DNA of 33,016 bases, from contig DCKN01000061.1 of the NCBI GenBank assembly GCA_002320385.1, positions 1-33,016 on the forward strand. The letters are read 5' to 3'. The notes under the pieces are model-generated. The model worked only from the letters and a program-made list of their open reading frames with translations. It did no database searches and was not told the origin of the DNA. The translations under genes were made by a program, and so were the position numbers. Of this stretch, positions 1 to 9,143 are shown one piece after another (position 1 is the first letter of the stretch; the number at the start of each line of letters is the position of its first letter). The DNA comes from Proteobacteria bacterium UBA1673. GTDB lineage: Bacteria > Pseudomonadota > Gammaproteobacteria > Comchoanobacterales > Comchoanobacteraceae.

Positions 1-904
1 GAACTTCAACTTTAATGCTATCACCACTTGTGAATGATTTACCCTGATACTGACGCGCCCAGAATTTAGCAATATTCTCACTACGCCAATCATACCGACC
101 CGCCTTGAATGCTGTCAACGCAATACTTTGGTCACGGAAGTATCGATAACTAATCAGTCGAAAGTTGTGCCGACCACGGTTGATATTAAGATTTGCTCCC
201 CAATACGATGGATTAAGACGATAACTCACAGCATGCCCAGGGCTAATCTTATCAATGATATAAGGCCCAGTACCCTGAAGTGGCCGCATCGTTGTTTTAG
301 AAAATTCACGTTCAGATAAATCATGTTTGGACAGCACAGGGAGGCTTGCAATATTAAATGGTAAATCTCTACTAGCATGATCATCAAAATGGAAAATGAT
401 GGTGTGTGGATCAGGTAATTCAACGCGCAAAATACCAGTAAATAATTGCTGATACGCGGGATGCCCATGAGCAATTAGCGCTGTATAGCTTGCTTCTATG
501 TCCGCGGAAGAGACTTGAGTACCGTCATGAAAACGAGCATGTTTTCTGAGGCGAACGGTGAAAGTCTTATGATCATTGTCAAGTGCAAACGACTCAGCTA
601 TCAGAGCATAAACAGTATCTAAAGCATCGTACGATTGCATGCCCAAAGGCTCATAAGTATGATCCAAGCCATCCGCAGCAACACCCGAGATAATGAACGG
701 ATTGAGATTGTTGAAGCTGCCAAAAGACCCAAGACGAATTTCACCCTCTTTTGGAGCATTGGCTTGAACATAATTAAATCCTCTCTCAGAGACTTCCGGC
801 GGATTAGGATCAACGCTGAATACTGATGATGGACCAAAACTTTCCAAGGCAAATGCGGTCACAGAAAGAAAGACCAATAGAGACACTATGATAGATCGAC
901 GCAT
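1..904 (-). CDS. yejA: YejA-type peptide/microcin C ABC transporter substrate-binding protein, 3' end cut by window
   Basis: Periplasmic solute-binding protein of family 5 (SBP_bac_5), YejA branch, which delivers oligopeptides (microcin C in E. coli) to the YejBEF ABC importer. The frame opens at the ATG at 902-904 and runs off position 1, so about 301 of roughly 600 residues are visible. Residues 1-19 form a signal peptide (hydrophobic, ending AFA). YejA-like blocks follow: GSFNNLNPFIISG, LRKHARFHDGTQV, LPFNIASLPVLSKHD, GTGPYIIDKISPGHAVSYR, NRGRHNFRLISYRYFRD and AFKAGRYDWRSENIAKFW. The ribosome-binding site is weak. A promoter is proposed 28 bp upstream, so it is probably transcribed apart from ubiB, which ends 78 bp upstream on the same strand. 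Any yejBEF genes would lie left of the window. Family assignment is from remembered motifs; which peptide it binds is unknown. Confidence 0.85.
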   Translation of the reverse strand, partial: MRRSIIVSLLVFLSVTAFALESFGPSSVFSVDPNPPEVSERGFNYVQANAPKEGEIRLGSFGSFNNLNPFIISGVAADGLDHTYEPLGMQSYDALDTVYALIAESFALDNDHKTFTVRLRKHARFHDGTQVSSADIEASYTALIAHGHPAYQQLFTGILRVELPDPHTIIFHFDDHASRDLPFNIASLPVLSKHDLSEREFSKTTMRPLQGTGPYIIDKISPGHAVSYRLNPSYWGANLNINRGRHNFRLISYRYFRDQSIALTAFKAGRYDWRSENIAKFWARQYQGKSFTSGDSIKVEV

Positions 905-931
905 GCAGTTGTCACTGTTCTAACTAGCTTA

Positions 932-960
932 AGCATAGTCGATTCATAGAGAATGCACAA
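932..960 (-). promoter_or_regulatory. Candidate sigma70 promoter of yejA
   Basis: On the minus strand a TTGTGC hexamer (955-960) and a TATGCT hexamer (932-937) are separated by exactly 17 bp. The pair sits in the spacer between ubiB and yejA and would start transcription about 20 nt before the yejA ATG. The -35 matches consensus only in its TTG half. Confidence 0.45.
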
Positions 961-982
961 TAACTAGCATGATTGTTATTTT

Positions 983-2542
983 TCAGTGTTGCATCAAAAA
1001 TGCCAAAGCCAGACCAGCAAAGAATGCGATAGCAACATGACTCAAAGTGAGACCAGATCGGGATTCTGGTGCCATCATGGGTGCAGTAAAAGGGTTTTTC
1101 GGCTTGGGGTTATAATCAGCGAGTTGTCGAAGAATTTGAGGGGTACGCTCCGCGAGTCTATACAGACTTTTTGAAATGCTATAACGCTGACGAATCCAAT
1201 CTTCTACATACGGTTTAGCATGTTCCCACAAGTTAAGATCAGGATCTAATCGTCTTGCCAGACCCTCAATATTAAAGATGGTTTTTTGTAGTAATATCAG
1301 CTGTGGTTGAACAACCATTCTATATTGTCGGGCAATTTGCAATAGTTCAGCCAATACTTTTGCAAAGCTAATCTCTTTTAGCGGCTGTGCGTACAATGGC
1401 TCTCCAATCGCTCGAATCTCATTCATCATATTTTGTTTGTTTTCAAGATCAGGTATCCAGCCTGATTCAATATGAAGATCAATAATGCTCGCATAATCCC
1501 GATTGAAAAAAGCTGTGAGATTCCTCGCAATATACATTTGGTCGGTGGCGCTCATTGAGCCAACAATGCCAAAATCAACAAGTTGAATAATAGGGTTTTT
1601 TTTGTCTTCTGAATCAATGATGATATTACCAGGATGCATATCAGCATGAAAGAAATTGTCCCGAAAGGTTTGTTCTAAAAACATCATCAATAACCCTTTA
1701 GCAACCTGTTGCCTGCTTTGCTGGTCAGGATAATCTGCAGCGAATTTATTGACCTCAATACCAGAGACAAACTCAGTAACTAGCATATCTTTGAAACAAT
1801 ACTTCCACAGCACTCTGGGCACGCGAACGTAAGCATCGTTTTCCATATGGCGATACATCTGACTGCAGTTAGCCGCCTCTATTAAAAAGTCAATCTCATT
1901 GTGAATCGAACGATCATAATCACCAATCACTTCAGATGCGCGAATAATTTTTCCATTAGGATGATAAGTATCAATGATTTTTGCCATCTGGTACAGCGTG
2001 TTCAAATTTGACTCGATCCGGTTTTGTATGCCTGGTCGAAGCAATTTAACAATCACATGTCTACCATTATGAAGTTTTGCTTGGAACACCTGGGCCAACG
2101 ATGCAGAGCCAATCGCTTTTCGATCAAAAGATTTAAATGTATTGCGTATCGATTTTCCTGTATTACGCATGATAATGGCTTCAGCCTCTTTAAAAGGAAA
2201 TGGGGGAACTTTATCCTGAAGTTGCTCCAAAGCATAGGCAACATCAGTTGGCAACATATCAACACGTGTTGAGATAATTTGACCAAATTTGATGAAAATA
2301 GGCCCCAGTTGGTTGAAGGACCTAATGATTCGTTGTTCCAAACTGAGCTTCTCAGCTTCTTTTGTTGACGAGTGCCACAAAAAACGACTCAGCGCGGTGA
2401 GTACTCGGCTACGCCCGATGAATATTTGGGGAATTTGATAGATCAATAACGTTTTAACCAAGTGCCAGTTACGAAGTGTAAAATATACCAAACTAAAAAA
2501 ACAGCATATTCTTTGCATGAAACCATTGATACTCGCCATCAT
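983..2542 (-). CDS. ubiB: UbiB, atypical protein-kinase-like ATPase of ubiquinone biosynthesis
   Basis: Membrane-associated member of the ABC1/ADCK/COQ8 kinase-like family, needed for coenzyme Q synthesis and thought to use ATPase activity to handle the hydrophobic intermediates. The 519 residues compare with 546 in E. coli. The family signature KxGQ is present as FIKFGQIISTR, followed by the alanine/serine-rich nucleotide loop (GSASLAQVFQAK) with VKLLRPG, the catalytic-loop region HADMHPGNI and the metal-binding DFG (QLVDFGIVG). The last 25 residues form a transmembrane helix (HVAIAFFAGLALAFL). The start ATGATG overlaps the ubiJ stop by 4 nt (ATGA), so translation is probably coupled; the second Met is equally possible. 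It is the last gene of ubiE-ubiJ-ubiB, the usual gammaproteobacterial order. Confidence 0.96.
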   Translation of the reverse strand: MMASINGFMQRICCFFSLVYFTLRNWHLVKTLLIYQIPQIFIGRSRVLTALSRFLWHSSTKEAEKLSLEQRIIRSFNQLGPIFIKFGQIISTRVDMLPTDVAYALEQLQDKVPPFPFKEAEAIIMRNTGKSIRNTFKSFDRKAIGSASLAQVFQAKLHNGRHVIVKLLRPGIQNRIESNLNTLYQMAKIIDTYHPNGKIIRASEVIGDYDRSIHNEIDFLIEAANCSQMYRHMENDAYVRVPRVLWKYCFKDMLVTEFVSGIEVNKFAADYPDQQSRQQVAKGLLMMFLEQTFRDNFFHADMHPGNIIIDSEDKKNPIIQLVDFGIVGSMSATDQMYIARNLTAFFNRDYASIIDLHIESGWIPDLENKQNMMNEIRAIGEPLYAQPLKEISFAKVLAELLQIARQYRMVVQPQLILLQKTIFNIEGLARRLDPDLNLWEHAKPYVEDWIRQRYSISKSLYRLAERTPQILRQLADYNPKPKNPFTAPMMAPESRSGLTLSHVAIAFFAGLALAFLMQH

Positions 2543-3144
2543 ACTGAATCCTCCAGTCGTAAGTTGAGTTCGGAGAAGCGTTGCTCTAAGAGCTCAATAT
2601 GGTTATGCAATTGATCAACATCTCGATAAAATCTCTTGAGCGCTTGTTTACTAGGGGTCAGCCCACATTCATGTATCAAATAATCACCTGTAGAGACGTG
2701 GATATGATCAATATCTTTGTGCAGTCGTTGCGCTGCTTGGTGAATTTGATTTGACACTGCATAAGCAGTACTTTCACCGATGAAGGGCACTAGCATTGAT
2801 TCAAAATCAGGTCGAAATTTTTTAATATATCGTGCCAACAGGTTGGCAATATGGCTTTGACCTTGAATCGTAATGGACTGCTTGCTGTCTTGTCCCCGAA
2901 GAACTTGCAGGAGTGTGATGTAGTCAGTGCTGATACTAACGGTCACTGTTTCATGACCCTCTGCCTGACGTAAGGTAACGGACTGTTCATGAATGACACA
3001 ATAAAGTACCATTCGAGGCCGTTCAAGACGAAGCAGAATAGGTTGCCCATAAAGCGCTTGCCATTGTCGATGTTTAGTACTGGCATGAGATACAAGATAC
3101 GAGAGCGCAGACTCAAGCGTTGTGATCGCAATATCTTTCAACAT
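2539..3144 (-). CDS. ubiJ: UbiJ, SCP2-domain accessory factor of ubiquinone biosynthesis
   Basis: Lipid-binding accessory protein of the soluble Ubi complex (with UbiK), which presents polyprenylated intermediates to the ring-modifying enzymes. The open frame extends to 3165, but the start at 3142-3144 (MLKDIAI...) is preferred: it has a GGGGGATC ribosome-binding stretch just upstream, overlaps the ubiE stop by 7 nt, and gives 201 residues, the same length as E. coli UbiJ. The N-terminal part (about 1-110) has the SCP2-like sterol-carrier layout. The C-terminal end (about 170-200) is a heptad-like coiled-coil segment (LHNHIELLEQRFSELNLRLE), as in known UbiJ. Assignment rests on position between ubiE and ubiB, length and these features. 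The family is poorly conserved in sequence. Confidence 0.9.
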   Translation of the reverse strand: MLKDIAITTLESALSYLVSHASTKHRQWQALYGQPILLRLERPRMVLYCVIHEQSVTLRQAEGHETVTVSISTDYITLLQVLRGQDSKQSITIQGQSHIANLLARYIKKFRPDFESMLVPFIGESTAYAVSNQIHQAAQRLHKDIDHIHVSTGDYLIHECGLTPSKQALKRFYRDVDQLHNHIELLEQRFSELNLRLEDSV

Positions 3145-3890
3145 TTGATCCCCCGATGAATACAAACTAAACCAGATAAAAGTTCAGTTAAACGAATATC
3201 GAGAAAGCCAGCCTGTTCCAAGTGGTTACTCAGCTCTGCCTGATCCATGTGCTGTTCAATCGAGTCAACCAGATATTGATAGTTTGATTCACCCTGCGCA
3301 ACCAGTTCACCCAAGGATGGAATCAATTGTGCATAAGCTCGATAACCAGTTTGAATAACATGAGAGGATGGCTTAGAAAACTCTAAAATAATTACCTGAC
3401 CGCCAGGACGAATAACACGATAGAGTTCTGCTAGTGCTCTTGCATGGTTCGTGAAATTTCGAAAGCCAAATGCACAAATGGCCACCTGGAAAAAATCATC
3501 AGGGTAAGGCAATCCTTCAGCGTAGCTAAGGCTGAAATGTATCGAGCGAAAAAAACCATGATTCAGAAGCATGTCGCGGCCAATATTCAACATTTTTTCA
3601 TTTGGATCTGTTGCAAATACAGTCAAATCTTGCTGTCTTTTTAACAGATAATAGGTGATATCACAGGTGCCACAAGCTAGATCCAGTACTGTATCACCCG
3701 GTTGAATGTGAGCGTATTCAACAGCCTTTTTTTTCCAACCATAATGCAGGCCCAGTGACATCAAGTCATTCATGATATCATATTGATCTGCGCTTGCATT
3801 GAAGACTGCTTGGACACGTCGGGTTTTTTCATCAGGACAAACCCGTTCAAAGCCAAAATCTACATGATGATTGGACTCAGTATTATCCAT
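3138..3890 (-). CDS. ubiE: UbiE, C-methyltransferase for ubiquinone/menaquinone
   Basis: SAM-dependent C-methyltransferase acting on the demethyl-benzoquinol (and demethylmenaquinol) ring. The 250 residues compare with 251 in E. coli. The UbiE/COQ5 signature YDIMNDLMSLGLHYGWKK is at about residues 37-54. Motif I is VLDLACGTCDIT (about residues 68-79), followed by NEKMLNIGR and the second signature RVIRPGGQVIILEFSKP (about residues 163-179). One oddity: the third glycine of the SAM loop (usually GTGD) is cysteine (GTCD, codon TGT). The gene leads the ubiE-ubiJ-ubiB operon and starts 77 bp after the stop of the orphan membrane-protein gene on the same strand. No clear promoter is seen in that gap, so readthrough from the strong upstream promoter is possible. 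Confidence 0.96.
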   Translation of the reverse strand: MDNTESNHHVDFGFERVCPDEKTRRVQAVFNASADQYDIMNDLMSLGLHYGWKKKAVEYAHIQPGDTVLDLACGTCDITYYLLKRQQDLTVFATDPNEKMLNIGRDMLLNHGFFRSIHFSLSYAEGLPYPDDFFQVAICAFGFRNFTNHARALAELYRVIRPGGQVIILEFSKPSSHVIQTGYRAYAQLIPSLGELVAQGESNYQYLVDSIEQHMDQAELSNHLEQAGFLDIRLTELLSGLVCIHRGIKC

Positions 3891-3967
3891 TACGCGCTAG
3901 TAAATCTCCATAAATGTTTCAAAAAATATGTTTCAGTCAGCCAGTAAAACCTATCTTCTAAAACAAT

Positions 3968-5749
3968 CTAATTTCCACGTGCTATGCGTCCCATATTGAT
4001 TCCCGATAAGTTGAATCGAAACCATGTATTTGACTCCGTAAACATTGAAAAAAGACCGCGATTGACTGGATTTTTTACATTGCGACTTTTGTCATCAGTG
4101 CCTTTATCAGGTTTAGTGGTATACGGTCTGGTGAGTTCAATTAAATCATCGGCAGATTCAGATTGAAGCTTCGTAATAATGACCGTGCCGCCCAAACTGA
4201 ATAAGCCGAATAGTCCCTGGAGTAGTCGTTCGCACGGTGCTTTGACTAGCCTCAACGCAGAGAGAATACCATGCGGTTTAAAGGTATTCACATAATTACA
4301 GAATAGTTGGCCCAGAGCACTAAACAAGATTGCAGCCTTATAAAAGCGCTTTTCGTTAGGGTGTTTACGAATCAGGTCAACTTTGTGTTGTGGCTTTGCT
4401 GCTACAGAGACGTTAAGCAGTAAAGCAGAAGTCATGCCAACAGACACTAAAGCCGAGTATGCACCAAACGCCTTTTGCACGACAGACGCATGCATTAGGT
4501 TGTGTGCACTCGTGAGAGCACCTGGGGTCAGGAGCACAGCAATATCACCGAGCATCATGGCCGCCTGAATGCCAGAGTAGTAGTTGAGAATACAAACACT
4601 CACAGCGCAGCCCACCGCTAAAATGACACCAAGTAGGGGGCGGCTGGTGAGCCATGACCAAGATGTGTCAGCGCGCAGATTAATTAAGCGCTGAAGATTG
4701 CTAACCTTAGATTTATGCAATCTTTTGAAGCCATTATAAATAGCATTAGTCATGCTTTCATCCTGAGACAGCCAATCCTCAATCTTATCAATCATTTCAT
4801 TGACCGTTTTCTTAAATGATTGTCGAGTGAGGAAGAATGCGCATACAAACCCTGCGGCATAACCAGTTGCCAATAAAGCATACATAATCGGCATTGCCAT
4901 TGTCGGTAAAACCAACGTCGCAAGACTGACGCCAGGAAAAGTGAGTGTGAGAAGAGCGGTGTAAAATGCAAAAAATACGCCAAACGGGTTTATTGTCATA
5001 TAGTTGAGAAAGTTAGCCACTCGAGGCAGAAGCCATCGGCTCACATGCAGTAGTCTTGCAACCAATCCACCGCCGGGTAGGGTTTTGTCATTTGAGGTGA
5101 GTCGTTTACGATAGTCAAAGTAGAGTTCAAGCTTAACCACTGTATCGATAAGGTCGACAGCAGAGTCACTCCCTTTCGCGGCGTCAGAAATAATGTCACC
5201 GGCAGAAAAATTTTTCAACCAATGATCAACATAATAGTCGGCCAAGAGTAGTTTAGCATCTTTCGTCGATTGTCCAGAAGCATCGAGCTTTCGTAATAAT
5301 GTATTCGATTCAGCAGCTGTTAGCCACTGTAAACGATCGAGAACGGATACCTTTAAGGCTTTGCTAGTATCATGACTTGTTTTGACACTAAAGAATTCCT
5401 CTAATGCCACTGCTGCTGGTTGATAATAAGCATTCCACCATAGAATCGACTGAAATCCACAAGATGGGATAATCACAAAACATTGGAGTAGATTACCCCA
5501 AAACCCTTTGAATTCATGCGCAACTGTCAAAAATGTATTCATAGGACCAAAGCCAAAAGCGATACCAGTTACCCCAGTGAGCACAATCAATGCATAGCCG
5601 AGAAGATCACGTGACTGGGCAGAGCGTAGCATCAATTTGCCCTTAATTTGCAGTGACTGCCAGATGTTGTGGAGGGCCATAATTCGTGAATAGAGTGACG
5701 ATTTTGGCACCGCAGTGCGGCGGTTCTTTGGGTTTAGCGAACGTGGCAT
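3968..5749 (-). CDS. Orphan polytopic membrane protein (593 residues), function unknown
   Basis: I do not recognise this protein. It has a short basic N-terminus, a first hydrophobic pair at about residues 50-106, a soluble helical insert at about 110-245, then further hydrophobic stretches at about 255-280, 283-308, 371-410, 425-448, 470-487 and 510-528, ending in a basic, polar tail of about 60 residues. No transporter, enzyme or secretion motif stands out. The frame extends upstream to a TTG at 5762-5764, but the ATG at 5747-5749 is preferred because a strong ribosome-binding site (GAAGGA, 7 nt spacer) precedes it. A near-consensus promoter sits about 30 bp further up. It lies directly upstream of ubiE on the same strand. 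Large multi-helix orphans of this kind occur in intracellular bacteria, some as secreted membrane effectors, but that is conjecture here. Confidence 0.85.
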   Translation of the reverse strand: MPRSLNPKNRRTAVPKSSLYSRIMALHNIWQSLQIKGKLMLRSAQSRDLLGYALIVLTGVTGIAFGFGPMNTFLTVAHEFKGFWGNLLQCFVIIPSCGFQSILWWNAYYQPAAVALEEFFSVKTSHDTSKALKVSVLDRLQWLTAAESNTLLRKLDASGQSTKDAKLLLADYYVDHWLKNFSAGDIISDAAKGSDSAVDLIDTVVKLELYFDYRKRLTSNDKTLPGGGLVARLLHVSRWLLPRVANFLNYMTINPFGVFFAFYTALLTLTFPGVSLATLVLPTMAMPIMYALLATGYAAGFVCAFFLTRQSFKKTVNEMIDKIEDWLSQDESMTNAIYNGFKRLHKSKVSNLQRLINLRADTSWSWLTSRPLLGVILAVGCAVSVCILNYYSGIQAAMMLGDIAVLLTPGALTSAHNLMHASVVQKAFGAYSALVSVGMTSALLLNVSVAAKPQHKVDLIRKHPNEKRFYKAAILFSALGQLFCNYVNTFKPHGILSALRLVKAPCERLLQGLFGLFSLGGTVIITKLQSESADDLIELTRPYTTKPDKGTDDKSRNVKNPVNRGLFSMFTESNTWFRFNLSGINMGRIARGN

Positions 5750-5779
5750 GGAAGAGTCCTTCAAGATCAGATACCTCTC

Positions 5780-5807
5780 AGTATACGCACCAGAAACACC
5801 TTGTCAA
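5780..5807 (-). promoter_or_regulatory. Near-consensus sigma70 promoter of the 593-residue membrane protein (possibly also ubiEJB)
   Basis: The minus strand carries a perfect TTGACA (5802-5807), a 16 bp spacer and TATACT (5780-5785). Initiation near position 5773 gives a leader of about 25 nt to the chosen ATG. It is the best -35 match found in the window. Confidence 0.7.
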
Positions 5808-5836
5808 TGACATCTTGTTGGCGGATGAATTTCTGT

Positions 5837-8800
5837 TCAAGACGTGTCTTTAGTGATTAATAAATCAGCTTGATGTTCATCAATTGTGATGGGTATCATC
5901 GGTGTTTTATCCGCAGGGTGCTGGTAACTAACGGTGAGTTTATGACATAGTGTCTCATCCATAATATGTTGTTTATGTTTGTTCACAATGCTGCAAAAAA
6001 GCTCACTAGATACGATAGTCAATTGGATACGGTCACTCACCTCAAAGCCGCTATCTTTTCTCAAATTTTGAATCTTATTTACCAATTCTCTAGCCTGGCC
6101 CTCGTGAATTAAATCAGGCGTCAATGTGAAATCAAGTTGTATGGTAACATAACGATTAGAGACGGCACGACTGTCACTAAGTGCTTGACGATAAATCAAC
6201 AAATCATCACCACTGAACGTATGTCCATCGATAGTAAGATGGCCAGACTGCTCGAATTGGTTGATTTGAGAGAAATCAAGCGCTTGTATTTTTTTATTGA
6301 TGATTGGTGTTTGCTTGCCCAGTTTTCGACCGAGCTTCGCTGCGTTTATTTTTGCACTAAGCTGAATGTAGCTGCGCTCATCCTGGTCAAAAACCACTGA
6401 TTTTACGTTGAGTTCTTTTTGTATTATTGGAATCAGCGGTTGTATGGCTTCAATCATTTCAGCTTGGCTATGAATAATCGTTAGCGAGAGGAGGGGTGTT
6501 TTAATTTTGATCTTAGCATCATTACGAGATTGCCTTCCTAAGAGTAGGATTTGTTGGAGTATTGACACAGCTTTTTCTAAAACCGGCTGACGCTTTTCGT
6601 GCTGCGCGTTTGGGTAGGCAAGCATATGAATTGACGGCTTTGAGGTCGCTTGTGAATGCATCGTTTGAAATGCGCGATAAATGTGTTCACTCATGAAAGG
6701 GGCAAATGGTGCCATGAGCGTCGAAAACTGCATAATAACGTCATATAGACAGGTATAGGCGGCCAATTTATCCTCGCCCTTGCCACTCTGCCAGAAGCGC
6801 GCACGGTTTAGTCGAATGTAGGTGTTGGTAAGATCATCTAAAAATGACAACGCATTGCCAACAACACCTTGCAGATGATACTGCTGCATATGTTGATTGA
6901 TCTCCGCAGTCAGCGTTTGCAATCGCGATTGAATCCACGCATCAAGGATATGTTTTTCTGAGCTAACACGTTGATCTGGGGTCCATTGGTCAATCGTCGT
7001 GTAGGTAGTCAAAAATTTAAAAGCATTCAGCCATGGCAATAAGACACGGCGTACAATATCTTTTACCCCACTGTCACAAAAGCGTTGCTCTTCAGCTTTA
7101 ACGAGATTCGATTGAATCAGATACAAGCGTAGAGCATCTGCTCCATATTGTTCAAGAAGCGCTTTAGGGGGGGTGTAATTTTTGAGACGCTTGGACATCT
7201 TTTTCCCATCTTCTGCCATCACGATACCGTTAACAATAACGTTCTTAAACGCTGATTTGCCAAATAGGGCTGTAGACAAGATAGTTAGCGTATAAAACCA
7301 ACCTCTGGTTTGGTCGATGCCCTCGCCAATAAAAGCTGCAGGGAAGAGTCTTTCAAAAAGATCCTTGTTTTCAAATGGGTAATGAAGTTGTGCAAAAGGC
7401 ATAGACCCTGACTCAAACCAACAGTCTAAAACTTCTGGCACGCGCCGATAAGTACCTGGCTCATCCTTGAGGGAGAACGATAGGCCGTCGACAATTTCAG
7501 GATGAAGATCCGTGACTGTCTGACCACAAAGAGATGCTAATTGTTCAACAGATGCAACACATATGGTCTTGCCAGTTTGATCATTTTGCCACACCGGGAT
7601 CGGTGTGCCCCAGAATCGGTTTCGAGAAATCGCCCAATCCTTAGCGTTCTCAAGCCATTTCCCAAAACGACCATACTTGATATGCTCTGGCACCCAATGA
7701 ATCGAGTCATTTGATGCCAGTATGTCGCGCTTAATCTTTGTCACTGCAACATACCAAGATGGAATGGCTTTATAAATGAGGGGCGTATCTGATCGAGGAC
7801 AGAAGGGATAGTTGTGCTCGATCACATCTTGGTGGTATACATGCCCATTGGTTTTCAACGCTTTTAGAATCTGCTTATTAGCATCCTTGAAAAAAACACC
7901 ATGGAGGTCCGGTGTTTGATCAGTGAATCGACCTGATTTATCGAGCGCACAGATCACTGGTATCCCAGCGGCTTGGCACACACGATAATCATCTTCACCG
8001 TGTGCAGGTGCCAGATGAACCAGGCCAGTCCCGTCGTCAACAGTCACATAGTTATCCTCAAGTATCTGAAAAGCGCCACGGGCCTCTTCAGATGCAAAAT
8101 AGGGAAACAGCGGTTCATAGGTCTGTCCGACCAAAGATTCTGCAGAACGCTTTTCAACGAGCTGCAATTGATCAGCATGAGGCAGGGAGGCAAGGCGTGA
8201 CTCAGCGACAATCAGATATTTATTTGATCTCGAATCGCGTACTTTCACATAGTCATATGGACCAATACCAACAGCCAAATTAGTGGGTAGAGTCCATGGT
8301 GTGGTAGTCCAGATGACCAAGTAAGCGTCTTCATTTTTCAGTTTTAACAAAATGTAGACCGCAGGACTCTGAGTTTGTTGATAATTTGATGAAGCCTCAA
8401 AGTTTGACAGACCAGTGCCCAGCGCCGTTGAGTAGGGTACAACTTTCTCGCCCTGATAAATGAGCCCCTTTTCCCAGAGTTGTCCAAACGCCCACCACAC
8501 AGATTCCATAAAATTCACATCCATTGTCTTGTAACAGTGGTCAAAATCAACCCATCGGCCGATACGAGTGATGGTTTCCTCCCACTGTTTCGTATAGCGC
8601 TGAACAATTGAGCGACATGCCTGGTTATAACCTGCGTGACCGAGTTTTTCGACAGCTTCTTGTGTAGAAAGACCAAGACTCTTATCGATTTCGTGCTCGA
8701 TGGGTAGGCCATGACAGTCCCAGCCAAAATGTCGTGGCACATAGTGACCCTGCATCTCAAAGTATCGTGGAATAACATCCTTGATGGTGGACGCAAGCAA

Positions 8801-9007
8801 ATGTCCGTGGTGCGGCAGACCTGTGGCAAACGGTGGCCCGTCATAATACCAGTAAGGTTTGCAATTTTGTTTCTGCACTTGAACTTGTTTAAAAATAGAT
8901 TCACGTTTCCAAAAGTCGAGTACTTCGTGCTCAAAAGTCACAAAAACATTCTGCGTCTCGGTGATATGAGAATCCGAAGATGAGTGGGGGTCAGATACGT
9001 GCGTCAT
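5837..9007 (-). CDS. ileS: Isoleucyl-tRNA synthetase, long eukaryote-like type
   Basis: Charges tRNA-Ile in the cytoplasm. From the chosen ATG (9005-9007, with AGGA 11 nt upstream) the protein has 1056 residues. Bacterial-type enzymes of gammaproteobacteria have about 930-940, so this is the long form shared by eukaryotes, Chlamydia and Rickettsia. Visible blocks: PPFATGLPHHGHLLA (class I HIGH motif, here HHGH), the WTTTPWTLPTN editing-domain entry (threonine-rich), HLAPAHGEDDY, CWFESGSMPFAQLHYP, DQTRGWFYTL and GKKMSKRLKNY (KMSKS loop) at about residue 604. The tail ends without an obvious zinc-binding cysteine cluster. An in-frame extension to 9061 lacks support. It is transcribed divergently from lspA, whereas many bacteria have ileS-lspA in one operon. 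Confidence 0.96.
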   Translation of the reverse strand: MTHVSDPHSSSDSHITETQNVFVTFEHEVLDFWKRESIFKQVQVQKQNCKPYWYYDGPPFATGLPHHGHLLASTIKDVIPRYFEMQGHYVPRHFGWDCHGLPIEHEIDKSLGLSTQEAVEKLGHAGYNQACRSIVQRYTKQWEETITRIGRWVDFDHCYKTMDVNFMESVWWAFGQLWEKGLIYQGEKVVPYSTALGTGLSNFEASSNYQQTQSPAVYILLKLKNEDAYLVIWTTTPWTLPTNLAVGIGPYDYVKVRDSRSNKYLIVAESRLASLPHADQLQLVEKRSAESLVGQTYEPLFPYFASEEARGAFQILEDNYVTVDDGTGLVHLAPAHGEDDYRVCQAAGIPVICALDKSGRFTDQTPDLHGVFFKDANKQILKALKTNGHVYHQDVIEHNYPFCPRSDTPLIYKAIPSWYVAVTKIKRDILASNDSIHWVPEHIKYGRFGKWLENAKDWAISRNRFWGTPIPVWQNDQTGKTICVASVEQLASLCGQTVTDLHPEIVDGLSFSLKDEPGTYRRVPEVLDCWFESGSMPFAQLHYPFENKDLFERLFPAAFIGEGIDQTRGWFYTLTILSTALFGKSAFKNVIVNGIVMAEDGKKMSKRLKNYTPPKALLEQYGADALRLYLIQSNLVKAEEQRFCDSGVKDIVRRVLLPWLNAFKFLTTYTTIDQWTPDQRVSSEKHILDAWIQSRLQTLTAEINQHMQQYHLQGVVGNALSFLDDLTNTYIRLNRARFWQSGKGEDKLAAYTCLYDVIMQFSTLMAPFAPFMSEHIYRAFQTMHSQATSKPSIHMLAYPNAQHEKRQPVLEKAVSILQQILLLGRQSRNDAKIKIKTPLLSLTIIHSQAEMIEAIQPLIPIIQKELNVKSVVFDQDERSYIQLSAKINAAKLGRKLGKQTPIINKKIQALDFSQINQFEQSGHLTIDGHTFSGDDLLIYRQALSDSRAVSNRYVTIQLDFTLTPDLIHEGQARELVNKIQNLRKDSGFEVSDRIQLTIVSSELFCSIVNKHKQHIMDETLCHKLTVSYQHPADKTPMIPITIDEHQADLLITKDTS

Positions 9008-9049
9008 TTGCCAACAGTTCCTATGTTTAATTACCATGATTTGGGCTAA

Positions 9050-9078
9050 ATTATACATCAATATGTCATCAGAGTCTA
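9050..9078 (-). promoter_or_regulatory. Candidate sigma70 promoter of ileS
   Basis: On the minus strand TAGACT (9073-9078) is followed after 17 bp by a perfect TATAAT (9050-9055). The predicted start is about 35 nt before the ileS ATG. The leader is too short for a T-box element. Confidence 0.6.
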
Positions 9079-9143
9079 TGTTTTGAAAAGCAGAACAGTA
9101 ATGCGATCTGCGAGCTTATTCAGACAAATTTCATCGATCTTAA

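Noticed and set aside
9008..9061. 18-residue N-terminal extension of IleRS
   Set aside because: It would use the predicted promoter -10 as coding sequence, and the inner ATG has a ribosome-binding site.
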